Part shown: piece by piece, positions 1-9,013 of the stretch
How positions within the stretch are numbered: the first letter of the stretch is position 1
How the letters are laid out: each line of letters begins with the position of its first letter
Assembly (NCBI RefSeq): GCF_030544485.1
Contig: NZ_CP130610.1
Span: 3,286,001-3,350,000, forward strand
DNA: 64,000 nt
Reading direction: 5' to 3'
Source of the DNA: Halomonas sp. HAL1
Lineage (GTDB): Bacteria; Pseudomonadota; Gammaproteobacteria; Pseudomonadales; Halomonadaceae
Notes under the pieces: model-generated
Told to the model about the DNA's origin: nothing
The model's input: the letters and a program-made list of their open reading frames with translations, nothing else
Database searches by the model: none
Made by a program: the position numbers and the translations under genes

Positions 1-1772
1 ATCGGGCCAATATCCTTGCGCACCCACTGGGTCAGCTCTTTTTTGAGCTCGTCAGACTCCTCAATACCGTCATTCAGGGTGACATAAATATAGATGCCTT
101 GTCCCTTAATATCGTGCGGGAAGCCAACAACGGCTGCTTCAGCAACGGCGCTGTGCGCTACCAAGGACGATTCAATTTCAGCGGTCCCCATCCGGTGACC
201 GGAAACGTTCAGCACGTCATCCACACGGCCAGTGATCCAGTAGTAGCCATCCTCATCGCGGCGGCAGCCGTCACCGGTAAAGTACATACCGTCATAGGTT
301 GAGAAGTAGGTCTGGATATAGCGCTCGTGGTCACCCCAAATAGAGCGCGCCTGCCCCGGCCAGGAATCGAGAATCACCAGATTACCTTCGGTGGCACCTT
401 CTAGAATGTTACCTTCGTTATCCACCAGCGCGGGCTTGACGCCAAAGAACGGCACGGTCGCAGAGCCGGGCTTGAGCGGTGTAGCGCCCGGAAGCGGGGC
501 AATCATGATACCGCCGGTTTCGGTCTGCCACCAGGTATCTACAATCGGGCACTTTTCGTTGCCGATCACACGATAGAACCACTCCCAGGCTTCCGGATTG
601 ATCGGCTCACCCACAGAGCCCAGCAGACGCAGGCTATCGCGCTTGCTGGAGTCCATGACGTTGTCGCCATGGGCCATCAGGGCACGCACCGCGGTGGGCG
701 CAGTATAGAGAATATTGACGTTGTGCTTATCAACGATATCGCCCAAACGGCCATGAGTGGGATAGCTGGGAACGCCTTCAAACATGACGGTGGTCGCACC
801 GTTCGCCAAAGGTCCGTAAACGATATAACTATGACCCGTCACCCAGCCCACATCGGCAGTACACCAGTAAACCTCACCCTCTTGGTAGTCGAACACGTAC
901 TGATGCGTCATCGCAGCGTAGGTGAGGTAACCGCCGGTGGTGTGTTTCAGACCCTTAGGAGCACCGGTAGAGCCTGAAGTATACAGAATAAACAGTGGGT
1001 CTTCGGCGCCCATAGCTTCTGCTTCACACTCGCTGGACTGCTTATCCACCAGCTCGTCAAACCACACATCACGGCCATTTTTCCACTCAATTTCACCGCC
1101 GGTACGCTTCACCACCAGAACGTTTTTGCAAACATCGGTGCCGTCACGGGTCAGCGCGGCGTCCACGTTCTCTTTTAATGGTACGTGTTTACCACCACGC
1201 ACCGATTCATCGGCGGTAATCACCAGCTTGGAATCGGCGCCAATCACCCGCTGAGCAACAGCGTCTGGCGAGAAGCCACCAAAAACGACCGAGTGCACGG
1301 CGCCAATGCGCGCACAGGCAAGCATCGCCATGGCAGCTTCGGGAATCATCGGCATATACAGCGTAACGGTATCGCCTTTACGAATGCCCAGCTCTTTCAG
1401 CGCGTTGGCCAGCTGATTCGTACGTGCGTAGAGCTCACGATAAGTAATGTGCTTGGAGTCATCGGGATTATCGCCTTCCCAGATAATCGCCGTTTGATCA
1501 CCGCGTTTCTCTAGATGACGATCCAGGCAGTTGGCGCTGACGTTAAGCAGCCCATCCTCAAACCAGCGAATATCGACATTATCACGCGCAAAAGAGGTGT
1601 TTTTGATTTTAGTGGGCGCTTTAATCCAGTCAAGACGCTTGGCCTGCTCGGCCCAGAAGCCTTCCGGATCGTCCATCGACTGCTGGTACATGGCCTCGTA
1701 CTTAGCTTTATCGGCCCAGGCATTGGCGGCGAAATCGTCGCGCACCGGATAGACGTTGTGTTGATCGCTCAT
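1..1772 (-). CDS. acs: acetyl-CoA synthetase (3' end cut off by window edge)
   Basis: AMP-forming acetate:CoA ligase, activating acetate to acetyl-CoA via acetyl-AMP in the cytoplasm. About 590 residues are visible; the family is usually about 650, so the C-terminal part with the regulatory acetylated lysine lies beyond base 1. Seen in the translation: the adenylate-forming P-loop [11 protein letters not shown], the block [17 protein letters not shown], and [10 protein letters not shown], all diagnostic of Acs. The ATG at 1772 is preceded by AGAGG about 7 nt upstream. It is the first gene in its direction; the 245-bp gap to sprT holds its promoter, which I could not define. Confidence 0.97.
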   Translation of the reverse strand, partial: MSDQHNVYPVRDDFAANAWADKAKYEAMYQQSMDDPEGFWAEQAKRLDWIKAPTKIKNTSFARDNVDIRWFEDGLLNVSANCLDRHLEKRGDQTAIIWEGDNPDDSKHITYRELYARTNQLANALKELGIRKGDTVTLYMPMIPEAAMAMLACARIGAVHSVVFGGFSPDAVAQRVIGADSKLVITADESVRGGKHVPLKENVDAALTRDGTDVCKNVLVVKRTGGEIEWKNGRDVWFDELVDKQSSECEAEAMGAEDPLFILYTSGSTGAPKGLKHTTGGYLTYAAMTHQYVFDYQEGEVYWCTADVGWVTGHSYIVYGPLANGATTVMFEGVPSYPTHGRLGDIVDKHNVNILYTAPTAVRALMAHGDNVMDSSKRDSLRLLGSVGEPINPEAWEWFYRVIGNEKCPIVDTWWQTETGGIMIAPLPGATPLKPGSATVPFFGVKPALVDNEGNILEGATEGNLVILDSWPGQARSIWGDHERYIQTYFSTYDGMYFTGDGCRRDEDGYYWITGRVDDVLNVSGHRMGTAEIESSLVAHSAVAEAAVVGFPHDIKGQGIYIYVTLNDGIEESDELKKELTQWVRKDIGP

Positions 1773-2017
1773 AAAATTGCCTCTGTCCGTGAAAATGCAC
1801 TCTTCTATAAAGTGCCATCTAAAGAAACTGTAGTCGATACACTAATTGAAGGCACTGCTCGAAGACGCTACTTGAAGACTTTGCTGGGTGTTATTGGCCA
1901 TTATCAGGGGTATCGACTGCCATGAATGTTCCCCTAGCATAAACCTCCTCGCCCTGGCTTCCCTTTAGACATTGGTATTATCATTTTTTATTTAAAAAAC
2001 AAACATTTATAGTTAAA

Positions 2018-2566
2018 TCAAAGCTTATCTTCTGGCCTGTAGACCAAGGTCTTAGCACAGTGACGGCAACGATAACGACGGCCGTTTGCCACTAAAGCAT
2101 GACGCCTGGGAGTAAATTGATGAATCCGGCAATCGCACTGGTAGCGATAAGGGGCGGGTTGCGCCTGCTGAATATCAAACTGATGGGTCACATTGGGCAC
2201 TAAACCGAAAAGGTCGCGCATCACCGTCTTCCATTCACGGCCATGGGGTTTCAAGCGGGGACCATTATCTAAATGAAAGACCAACCAGTGAGCCATTTCA
2301 TGAGGAATAATATCCTCAAAAAAAGCCGTGCGGTTTTCACTCAACAACACCGGGTTAAAACGCAAGCCGCCGTGCCCCAGATGCGCCTGCCCGGCCGACG
2401 CACCGCGCAGGTTAAACCACACCTTTGGCGCTGGCAGCGTAGGGCATACTTCACAACAGCGTTGCCACGCCTGCTCCACGCGAACCCGCGCGGCGTGGTG
2501 CAACTCTGTTTCCGTCATGTCGGCCAGTTCAGCAGCTGGCCAAGGGGGCAGTGGAGACGTCTTCAT
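2018..2566 (-). CDS. sprT: SprT-like zinc metalloprotease-fold protein
   Basis: 182 residues. The HEMAH zinc-binding motif lies at residues 89-93, and a C-terminal zinc ribbon has cysteines at about 144, 146, 167 and 170. This is the layout of the SprT family (SprT-like domain plus zinc ribbon), related to the DNA-protein crosslink protease Spartan; the cellular role in bacteria is not well established. The gene is divergent from the UPF0149 gene at 2638. The start is the first ATG; no clear ribosome binding site is visible, and Met17 is an alternative start. Confidence 0.88.
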   Translation of the reverse strand: MKTSPLPPWPAAELADMTETELHHAARVRVEQAWQRCCEVCPTLPAPKVWFNLRGASAGQAHLGHGGLRFNPVLLSENRTAFFEDIIPHEMAHWLVFHLDNGPRLKPHGREWKTVMRDLFGLVPNVTHQFDIQQAQPAPYRYQCDCRIHQFTPRRHALVANGRRYRCRHCAKTLVYRPEDKL

Positions 2567-2637
2567 TAGTGATAAACTAGCCGTTATGGTTTCCTAGTGA
2601 CCGATGATTACCGATTCGCATTGATGAGGCTTTACTC

Positions 2638-3297
2638 ATGGCAGAGCGCAGCGACACGCCCGACACAAACACGCCCCCGCAGCCACTGCTCGAGGATGAG
2701 CAACTGGACAGACTGGATGACTTCCTCGACTCTGATCAAGTGGATGAAGACGCCCTTGATCTGATCTCCGCTCATGGCTTTTTAGTGGCGCTTGCCGTCG
2801 CCCCTAGCGAAGTGCCGCCCGCCCAGTGGTTGGCAGAGCTTTTTCAGGGCGAGCCACGCTATGCCGACGACGCCGAGCGCGATGAGATTATCACCCTGCT
2901 CACGCTGCTGCGTGACAATGCGGTGGCAGTACTTGAACAGGGTGGCTTACCCGAACTCCCCTTTGAGCTAACGCTTGGCGGCGAGCCTGCCGAAGAAACA
3001 CCGATAGGCGATTGGTGCGCGGGCTTTATGGAAGGCGTCTTCAGCGATGAAAGCGCTTGGTTTCAAGACGATGAAGAGGCCGCCGCCACGCTGCTGCTGC
3101 CGTTTATGCTGCTTTCTGGGCTGTTCGATGATGAACCCGACATGGCTGAGCTCGCTAAGGACCAAGCGCGACAGGAGTCGCTGGTGGTACAGTTGCCGGA
3201 ACTCGTTTTGGACCTTTACCTGCACTACCGCGTCCCGCCAGAAACTTCCAAGCCCAAGCCGCGCAAGAAAACGCCTGCCAAAGGCAAGAAACGCTAA
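2638..3297 (+). CDS. UPF0149 (YgfB/YecA) family protein
   Basis: 219 residues, strongly acidic through the middle and ending in a Lys/Arg/Pro-rich tail (about residues 203-219). The block WCAGFMEGVF (about residue 124 onward) followed by a leucine-rich LLPFMLLSG stretch is typical of the YgfB/YecA family, all-alpha proteins of unclear biochemical role. A SEC-C metal-binding tail, present in some YecA proteins, is absent here and replaced by the basic tail. It converges on the cardiolipin synthase gene with only 15 bp between the stops. Function unknown. Confidence 0.8.
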   Translation: MAERSDTPDTNTPPQPLLEDEQLDRLDDFLDSDQVDEDALDLISAHGFLVALAVAPSEVPPAQWLAELFQGEPRYADDAERDEIITLLTLLRDNAVAVLEQGGLPELPFELTLGGEPAEETPIGDWCAGFMEGVFSDESAWFQDDEEAAATLLLPFMLLSGLFDDEPDMAELAKDQARQESLVVQLPELVLDLYLHYRVPPETSKPKPRKKTPAKGKKR

Positions 3298-3312
3298 CGC
3301 TACCCGCGGCCC

Positions 3313-4434
3313 TTACTTAAGCCGCATGATGATCCCATCCAACACCCCGTAGACCCACTCACGAGCGCGCTGCCCCCAGGGGCGCGCCGCCCAGGCAGCG
3401 GCGTCAACTTCCTGGCTTGCGGCAAAGTTACGTACAAAAAGCTCACGCACATCCTCCGCCAATTGAGGGTCTAGCGCCTCTTGATTGGCCTCCAGGTTCC
3501 AGTGCAGGTTCCAGTGATCAAAGTTACACGAACCAATGCTTACCCACTTATCGGCGAGCACAAATTTGGCATGGATAAAGGTCGGCTGGAACTCAAAGAT
3601 GCGCACCCCCGCTTTTAGTAGCGAATGGTAAAAGCGTTGGCCAGCAAAACGCACGCTGGGATGGTCATGCTTTGCCCCAGGCAGCAGCAGGCGCACATCG
3701 ATCCCCCGCCGTGCGGCCCGCACCAAGCGACGCCGCAACGCGAAGGTAGGCACGAAATAGGGTGTACATAGCCATAGCCGCGTTTCCGCCTGGTTGACGC
3801 GCTCATGCAGTGAATGGCGTATTGCTTGGTATCGATAGCCCCGCGCCGACATCGCCCGCCCCAGCTGGCCATCGGCATGCGCTTGTGGCTCACGCCGTTC
3901 AGGCAGTGCACCCGCGCTATTATCGCCCTTCTCAGCGCGAGTTAGCCGCGAGTTCCACAGTCGTCTAAACAGCTGCTCCCAGTCCGCCACCACCGGTCCA
4001 TCAATACGTAGCGCAATCTCATACCAGGCATTCAGGAACTCATCTACCGCGCCAAAGCCACCGGTAAATGCCCGTTCGCCGTCAATAACGACTATTTTGC
4101 GGTGATCGCGGCTTAAGTTAAGCGCCAAGGAGTGAAAGCCAATGGGATTAAAAAAACGCAGTTTTACGCCGCCTTGCTTCAATCGCTGGCGGTCTTCGCT
4201 AGACAACCCCATCGAGCCATATCCATCCAGCAGTAAACAGACCCTGACTCCGCGCTGTGCAGCGTCAATCAGCTCAGCAATAACTTGATCGGCAAGCTCC
4301 CCCGACTCCATCAAATAGAGTTCGACCAACACATAGTGACGAGCGCTATGTACTGCTTCAAACATGGCTGGCAGAAAGCGCGTGGCCTCTGGCAGCAGCG
4401 TAAATCGATTACCTTCTCGCCACGCATTCTGCAT
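3313..4434 (-). CDS. clsB: cardiolipin synthase, ClsB-like (phospholipase D superfamily)
   Basis: Makes cardiolipin by phosphatidyl transfer at the inner membrane. Two HKD motifs (HxKx4D) are visible: His111/Lys113/Asp118 and His288/Lys290/Asp295, the signature of two-lobed PLD enzymes. There is no N-terminal transmembrane pair as in ClsA; the protein begins with WREGN, as ClsB proteins do. I chose the ATG at 4434 (373 residues) because AAGGAG sits 5 nt upstream; an in-frame ATG at 4455 has no such site. The symbol follows resemblance to E. coli ClsB; ClsC-type function cannot be excluded. Confidence 0.87.
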   Translation of the reverse strand: MQNAWREGNRFTLLPEATRFLPAMFEAVHSARHYVLVELYLMESGELADQVIAELIDAAQRGVRVCLLLDGYGSMGLSSEDRQRLKQGGVKLRFFNPIGFHSLALNLSRDHRKIVVIDGERAFTGGFGAVDEFLNAWYEIALRIDGPVVADWEQLFRRLWNSRLTRAEKGDNSAGALPERREPQAHADGQLGRAMSARGYRYQAIRHSLHERVNQAETRLWLCTPYFVPTFALRRRLVRAARRGIDVRLLLPGAKHDHPSVRFAGQRFYHSLLKAGVRIFEFQPTFIHAKFVLADKWVSIGSCNFDHWNLHWNLEANQEALDPQLAEDVRELFVRNFAASQEVDAAAWAARPWGQRAREWVYGVLDGIIMRLK

Positions 4435-4467
4435 GGGTGCTCCTTGCATGATCACCGCGCGAACGCA

Positions 4468-5211
4468 CTAACGCACTAATGAGCGATGGACATATAAATC
4501 ATAGCGGCTGGTTTTGCCTTCAAGCGTGTGCTGCGGTGCCGGGCCCTCGATAGGTGGTGCCTTGCGGGGCCGCTTGACTACCACTCGGTGGGTGGCTACA
4601 TCCAGCGCCGCTTCAAGCAGGCGCGGGGCATCGTCGTCATCCCCAGCCAACTCACGAAACAGGCGCATCTCTTTTTTCACCAGCGCCGATTTTTCGCGGT
4701 GGGGAAACATCGGGTCCAGGTGTATCACCTGCGGCGCAAAATGAGCACTGGCAACAAGCGCCGCCAGAGATTGAGCAGCATCGCCATGGCGCAGCGTCAT
4801 TCGGGCGGCTATATCTGCCGTATCGCTATGTCTGGACGCACGCTTTAAACCGTCTTCCAGCAGGGCTGCTATCGCGGCCACACGTTCAATTAACAGCACC
4901 TGGGCGCCGAGGCTTGCCAACACAAACGCATCGCGGCCTAGCCCTGCCGTTGCATCAACAATGCTAGGTGACACGCCCTTGGCTAGCCCACAAGCCTTGG
5001 CGACTAGCTGGCCCCGCCCACCGCCAAAGCGTCGACGGTGGGCCGCTTTGCCCGCCACAAAATCGACGCTAAGCGGCTTGCCATAGCGTTTTTCATCACC
5101 GACCAGCGCCAATCCATCATCGCTTTGTACTAAACGCAGCCCGTCAGGCAGAGCAATGCACTCAACGTCGCTCTCGACATTGGTCTCAACTGGGCTCTTC
5201 ACAAAGCTCAT
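4468..5211 (-). CDS. rsmJ: 16S rRNA (guanine-1516-N2)-methyltransferase RsmJ
   Basis: SAM-dependent methyltransferase of the small-subunit rRNA, 247 residues. Visible family blocks are [18 protein letters not shown] (SAM-binding motif I, about residues 87-104) and [18 protein letters not shown], the catalytic-loop block specific to RsmJ. The start ATG overlaps the tsaB stop as ATGA (5208-5211), so the two are translationally coupled. It is followed 13 bp later by the reading frame upstream of the clsB start, so tsaB-rsmJ-clsB may form one transcript. Confidence 0.94.
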   Translation of the reverse strand: MSFVKSPVETNVESDVECIALPDGLRLVQSDDGLALVGDEKRYGKPLSVDFVAGKAAHRRRFGGGRGQLVAKACGLAKGVSPSIVDATAGLGRDAFVLASLGAQVLLIERVAAIAALLEDGLKRASRHSDTADIAARMTLRHGDAAQSLAALVASAHFAPQVIHLDPMFPHREKSALVKKEMRLFRELAGDDDDAPRLLEAALDVATHRVVVKRPRKAPPIEGPAPQHTLEGKTSRYDLYVHRSLVR

Positions 5212-5906
5212 GCGGGCTTTTTCCAGGCGACGTCATTACGCAGATAAACCGGCTGAACCAAGTGGGCCGCCTGCCCCAACCCAGCGGCAAAATCACGCGC
5301 TGCCAGCCACGCCATCTCTTCAGCGCGGGGCTCTAAATCATCCAAATGCTGGGGCATGCTTAGCTGTAAATCGACAGTGAAGCGCTTCCACAACGTAAAG
5401 CCGCTGCCTACGCCGACCCAGTCGGTTTCGTCGCCGGGCAAGCGCAGTGCCTCTGGGGCCAGCACGGCTTCGGCGCTCATCGGCGTAATCGTGTCTTTCA
5501 GGCAGTGCCAGGTCGCGGCGTACACCTCGCCCATGCGGGCATCTAAAGCCGTCACCACGTGGCGAAGGTGATAGCGGCGGTGAGCCTGAAGCGCCAGTGC
5601 TTCCAACGTTGAGATACCCAATAGCGGGCAATCGAGGCCAAACGCCAACCCTTGAGCAGCGCCTGCGGCGATACGCAGCCCGGTAAACGAGCCCGGGCCA
5701 CGACCAAACGCGACGGCATCAAGCTGGGAAGGCGTCACCTGCGCTTCGGCAAGCACTTCATCCACCATTGGCAGCAACCGGCGAGTATGGGCGCGGGGCG
5801 TCATCTCAAAGCGCGCCAGGCAAGTAGCCCCCGTCTCGTCTTGGCGCAATAGGGCTGCAGAACACGCGCTAGAGGAGGCGTCCAGGGCAAGCAGATGTAA
5901 CGGCAT
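5208..5906 (-). CDS. tsaB: tRNA threonylcarbamoyladenosine biosynthesis protein TsaB
   Basis: 232 residues; partner and activator of TsaD in making t6A37 in ANN-decoding tRNAs. The ASKHA-fold start [15 protein letters not shown] and the block [14 protein letters not shown] (about residues 71-84) are characteristic. TsaB lacks the catalytic metal site of TsaD, as here. It heads the pair with rsmJ through an ATGA overlap. The adk gene lies upstream on the same strand, separated by 123 bp that include a strong hairpin (5964-5991). Confidence 0.94.
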   Translation of the reverse strand: MPLHLLALDASSSACSAALLRQDETGATCLARFEMTPRAHTRRLLPMVDEVLAEAQVTPSQLDAVAFGRGPGSFTGLRIAAGAAQGLAFGLDCPLLGISTLEALALQAHRRYHLRHVVTALDARMGEVYAATWHCLKDTITPMSAEAVLAPEALRLPGDETDWVGVGSGFTLWKRFTVDLQLSMPQHLDDLEPRAEEMAWLAARDFAAGLGQAAHLVQPVYLRNDVAWKKPA

Positions 5907-5963
5907 AGCAAGTGGCCACTCGAAAGAAAGATGGCAGCATTATACCTTTGTCACGCCATCACG

Positions 5964-5991
5964 ACGATGGCCCGCCGAAGCGGGCCATCGT
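5964..5991 (-). terminator. perfect hairpin downstream of adk
   Basis: A perfect 12-bp inverted repeat with a 4-nt loop (ACGATGGCCCGC, CGAA, GCGGGCCATCGT) lies 38 bp past the adk stop. No clear U-tract follows on the minus strand, so it may be a weak or factor-assisted terminator or an mRNA 3'-end stabiliser. Confidence 0.55.
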
Positions 5992-6029
5992 TGGCAGGTA
6001 ATAACGATGCGATTAAACAATAGCGTTTA

Positions 6030-6815
<786 letters not shown>

Positions 6816-6876
6816 TTAAAACAGCCAAGTGCCGTAAAACTACCACTTTGGTCGCGCTGCTAGCCATTTAGCAAAC

Positions 6877-6906
6877 ACAAGCGGCGCCCCGAGGGGCGCC
6901 GCTTGT
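6877..6906 (-). terminator. perfect hairpin downstream of aceF
   Basis: A perfect 14-bp inverted repeat with a 2-nt centre (ACAAGCGGCGCCCC, GA, then its complement) begins 20 bp after the aceF stop. It is very GC-rich, but no U-run follows on the minus strand. Likely transcript end or barrier to 3' exonucleases for aceE-aceF. Confidence 0.6.
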
Positions 6907-6925
6907 AAGACTCTATCGCTACCAA

Positions 6926-8956
6926 TTACAGCAGTAAACGACGGATATCGGTCAACACATCTGCCAGGAAGGCGGTGAAGCGAGCTGCGTCAGCGCCATT
7001 GATGGCACGGTGATCATAGGAGAGCGACAGCGGCATCATTAAGCGCGGCTGGAAGGCACTGCCATCCCATACCGGCTTCATTTGCGCTTTAGACACCCCC
7101 AAAATAGCCACTTCCGGCGCGTTAACGATTGGCGTGAACGCCGTGCCACCGATCGAGCCGAGGCTCGAAATAGTGAAGCAGCCACCGGTCATCTCGTCAC
7201 GCTTGAGCTTTTTGGTTTGTGCTTTCTTACCCAGATCCGCCATTTCCTTGGCAATCTCCACCAAGGACTTTTTATCGGCGTCGCGCACCACCGGCACCAT
7301 CAGGCCATCGGGGGTATCAACCGCGATACCGATATGGACGTAGTTCTTCCATACCAGCGTTTCGCCATCGCCCTTCAGGCTGACGTTGAACTGCGGGAAC
7401 TTACGCAGCGCAAACGCACAGGCTTTGACCATAAACGGCAGCGGCGTCAGCTTGGCGCCTTGGGCTTCCACTTCGGCTTTCATCGCCTTACGGAACGCTT
7501 CCAGCTCGGTAATGTCCGCTTCGTCGAATTGCGTGACGTGGGGAACATTGAGCCAGCTACGATGCAGATTGGTCGCGCCCATTTTGAGCAGGCGACCCAT
7601 CGGCTTCTCTTCCACTTCACCAAACTGGCTGAAGTCGACTTCCGGAATGGGCGGAATACCCGAACCACCGGAGGCCGCGGCTGTGCCGGGCTGCGCTTTG
7701 CCTTGATTGGCAATGGCTTGCTTAACGTAGGACTGTACGTCCTCTTTAAGCACACGATCTTTCGGGCCGCTCGGCTTTACCAGCTCCAGGTCGACGCCCA
7801 GCTCACGGGCCAGCATACGTACGGCGGGGCCAGCGTGAACCAGCTTGCCATCACGCGGCTTGTGGGCCGCCATCTGCGCTTCCGGGCTAGGGGTGCCCGC
7901 TGGCGATTCAGAAGGCTTGGCACTGGTTTTGCTCTGCTGGGCCTTTTCGGGCGCCGCTTTCTCAGGGGCCGCCTTTTTCGGCGCGGCTTTTTTACCACCG
8001 CCGCTGGCAGCCACTTCGATATAGCCAATGACATCGCCTTCCGAGACGGTGTCGCCCTCTTTGACGGTTAGCTCAAGGAGCTTACCTTTGTAGGGGCTGG
8101 GCACATCCATAGAGGCCTTGTCGGACTCTAAGGTGATCAGCGGGTCTTCTTCGTTGATCTCGTCACCGACTGCTACGCCGATTTCGATAATCGGTACGTC
8201 AGAGGCGCCAGAAATATCCGGCACGCGAATTTCTTTGCGCTCCGGTTCGCCACTAGCGGCTTCTTCCTGATCATCTTCTTCAGCGGGCTCTTCCGGCTCG
8301 TTGCTGGCTTGGCTAGTAGCCTGCTCTTCAGAAGCTTCTTCTGCGTCATCGCCGCCTTCGCCCGCAATCTCCATCTGGCCGATCACATCGCCTTCAGAAA
8401 CCGTGTCGCCTTCTTTCACAGTGAAGCTGACGATTTTGCCGCTATGAGGGCTGGGCACGTCCATAGAGGCTTTATCAGACTCCAGGGTAATGAGCGTATC
8501 TTCAGCTTCAACCTCATCGCCTTCACTCACCGCGACTTCGATGATCTCAACGTTATCCGAGCCACCCAAGTCGGGCACCTTGATATCAACGGTTTGCTTA
8601 CCACCGGCTGATTTCTTGGCAGCGGGCTTCTCGGCCTGCGGCTTTTCTTCTTGGGGCTTTTCTTCTTTTGCTGGGGCTGCTTCTGGCTCAGCGTCTTCGC
8701 TACTGCTGTCGCCGCCGCCTTCCACTTCCAGCTCAACGATATCGTCACCTTCGGAGACGCTATCGCCTTCCTTGACCAGCACTTTAAGTACCTTGCCGCC
8801 TTTCGGGGCCGGTACATCCATGCTGGCTTTGTCAGATTCCAGAGTGATCAGGGTGTCTTCCGCTTCAATGACGTCGCCTTCTGACACCGCAATCTCGATG
8901 ATTTCGACATCGGTATCGCCACCGATATCGGGAACTTTGATGATTTCGCTACTCAA
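6926..8956 (-). CDS. aceF: pyruvate dehydrogenase E2, dihydrolipoyl acetyltransferase (three lipoyl domains)
   Basis: Core subunit of the pyruvate dehydrogenase complex; moves acetyl groups to CoA. 676 residues. Three lipoyl domains (about 1-76, 121-198, 240-316) each carry the lipoylation motif ESDKASMDVP; they are joined by Glu/Ala/Pro/Lys-rich flexible linkers. A peripheral subunit-binding domain follows (about 373-410, AGPAVRMLARELGVDL), then the catalytic domain ending in the active-site block SYDHRAINGADAARF (HxxxN rather than HxxxD, as also seen in Pseudomonas-type E2p). The start is TTG at 8956, with AAGGAG 8 nt upstream. aceE lies 57 bp upstream; no lpd gene follows. Confidence 0.97.
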   Translation of the reverse strand: MSSEIIKVPDIGGDTDVEIIEIAVSEGDVIEAEDTLITLESDKASMDVPAPKGGKVLKVLVKEGDSVSEGDDIVELEVEGGGDSSSEDAEPEAAPAKEEKPQEEKPQAEKPAAKKSAGGKQTVDIKVPDLGGSDNVEIIEVAVSEGDEVEAEDTLITLESDKASMDVPSPHSGKIVSFTVKEGDTVSEGDVIGQMEIAGEGGDDAEEASEEQATSQASNEPEEPAEEDDQEEAASGEPERKEIRVPDISGASDVPIIEIGVAVGDEINEEDPLITLESDKASMDVPSPYKGKLLELTVKEGDTVSEGDVIGYIEVAASGGGKKAAPKKAAPEKAAPEKAQQSKTSAKPSESPAGTPSPEAQMAAHKPRDGKLVHAGPAVRMLARELGVDLELVKPSGPKDRVLKEDVQSYVKQAIANQGKAQPGTAAASGGSGIPPIPEVDFSQFGEVEEKPMGRLLKMGATNLHRSWLNVPHVTQFDEADITELEAFRKAMKAEVEAQGAKLTPLPFMVKACAFALRKFPQFNVSLKGDGETLVWKNYVHIGIAVDTPDGLMVPVVRDADKKSLVEIAKEMADLGKKAQTKKLKRDEMTGGCFTISSLGSIGGTAFTPIVNAPEVAILGVSKAQMKPVWDGSAFQPRLMMPLSLSYDHRAINGADAARFTAFLADVLTDIRRLLL

Positions 8957-9013
8957 GGTCGCGCTCCTTTAAAATCGGATCGAGCCGGTGGGCATCCGCC
9001 CACCGGGCAGCGT

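Noticed and set aside
7082..8071. Long plus-strand open frame (329 codons) opposite aceF
   Set aside because: It is antisense to the lipoyl/catalytic coding sequence, His/Arg/Phe-rich without domain features, and explained by the codon bias of aceF.
7980..8956. Three similar stretches in aceF suggesting direct DNA repeats or a CRISPR-like array
   Set aside because: They encode the three lipoyl domains; spacing about 350-370 bp and imperfect identity fit protein repeats, not CRISPR.
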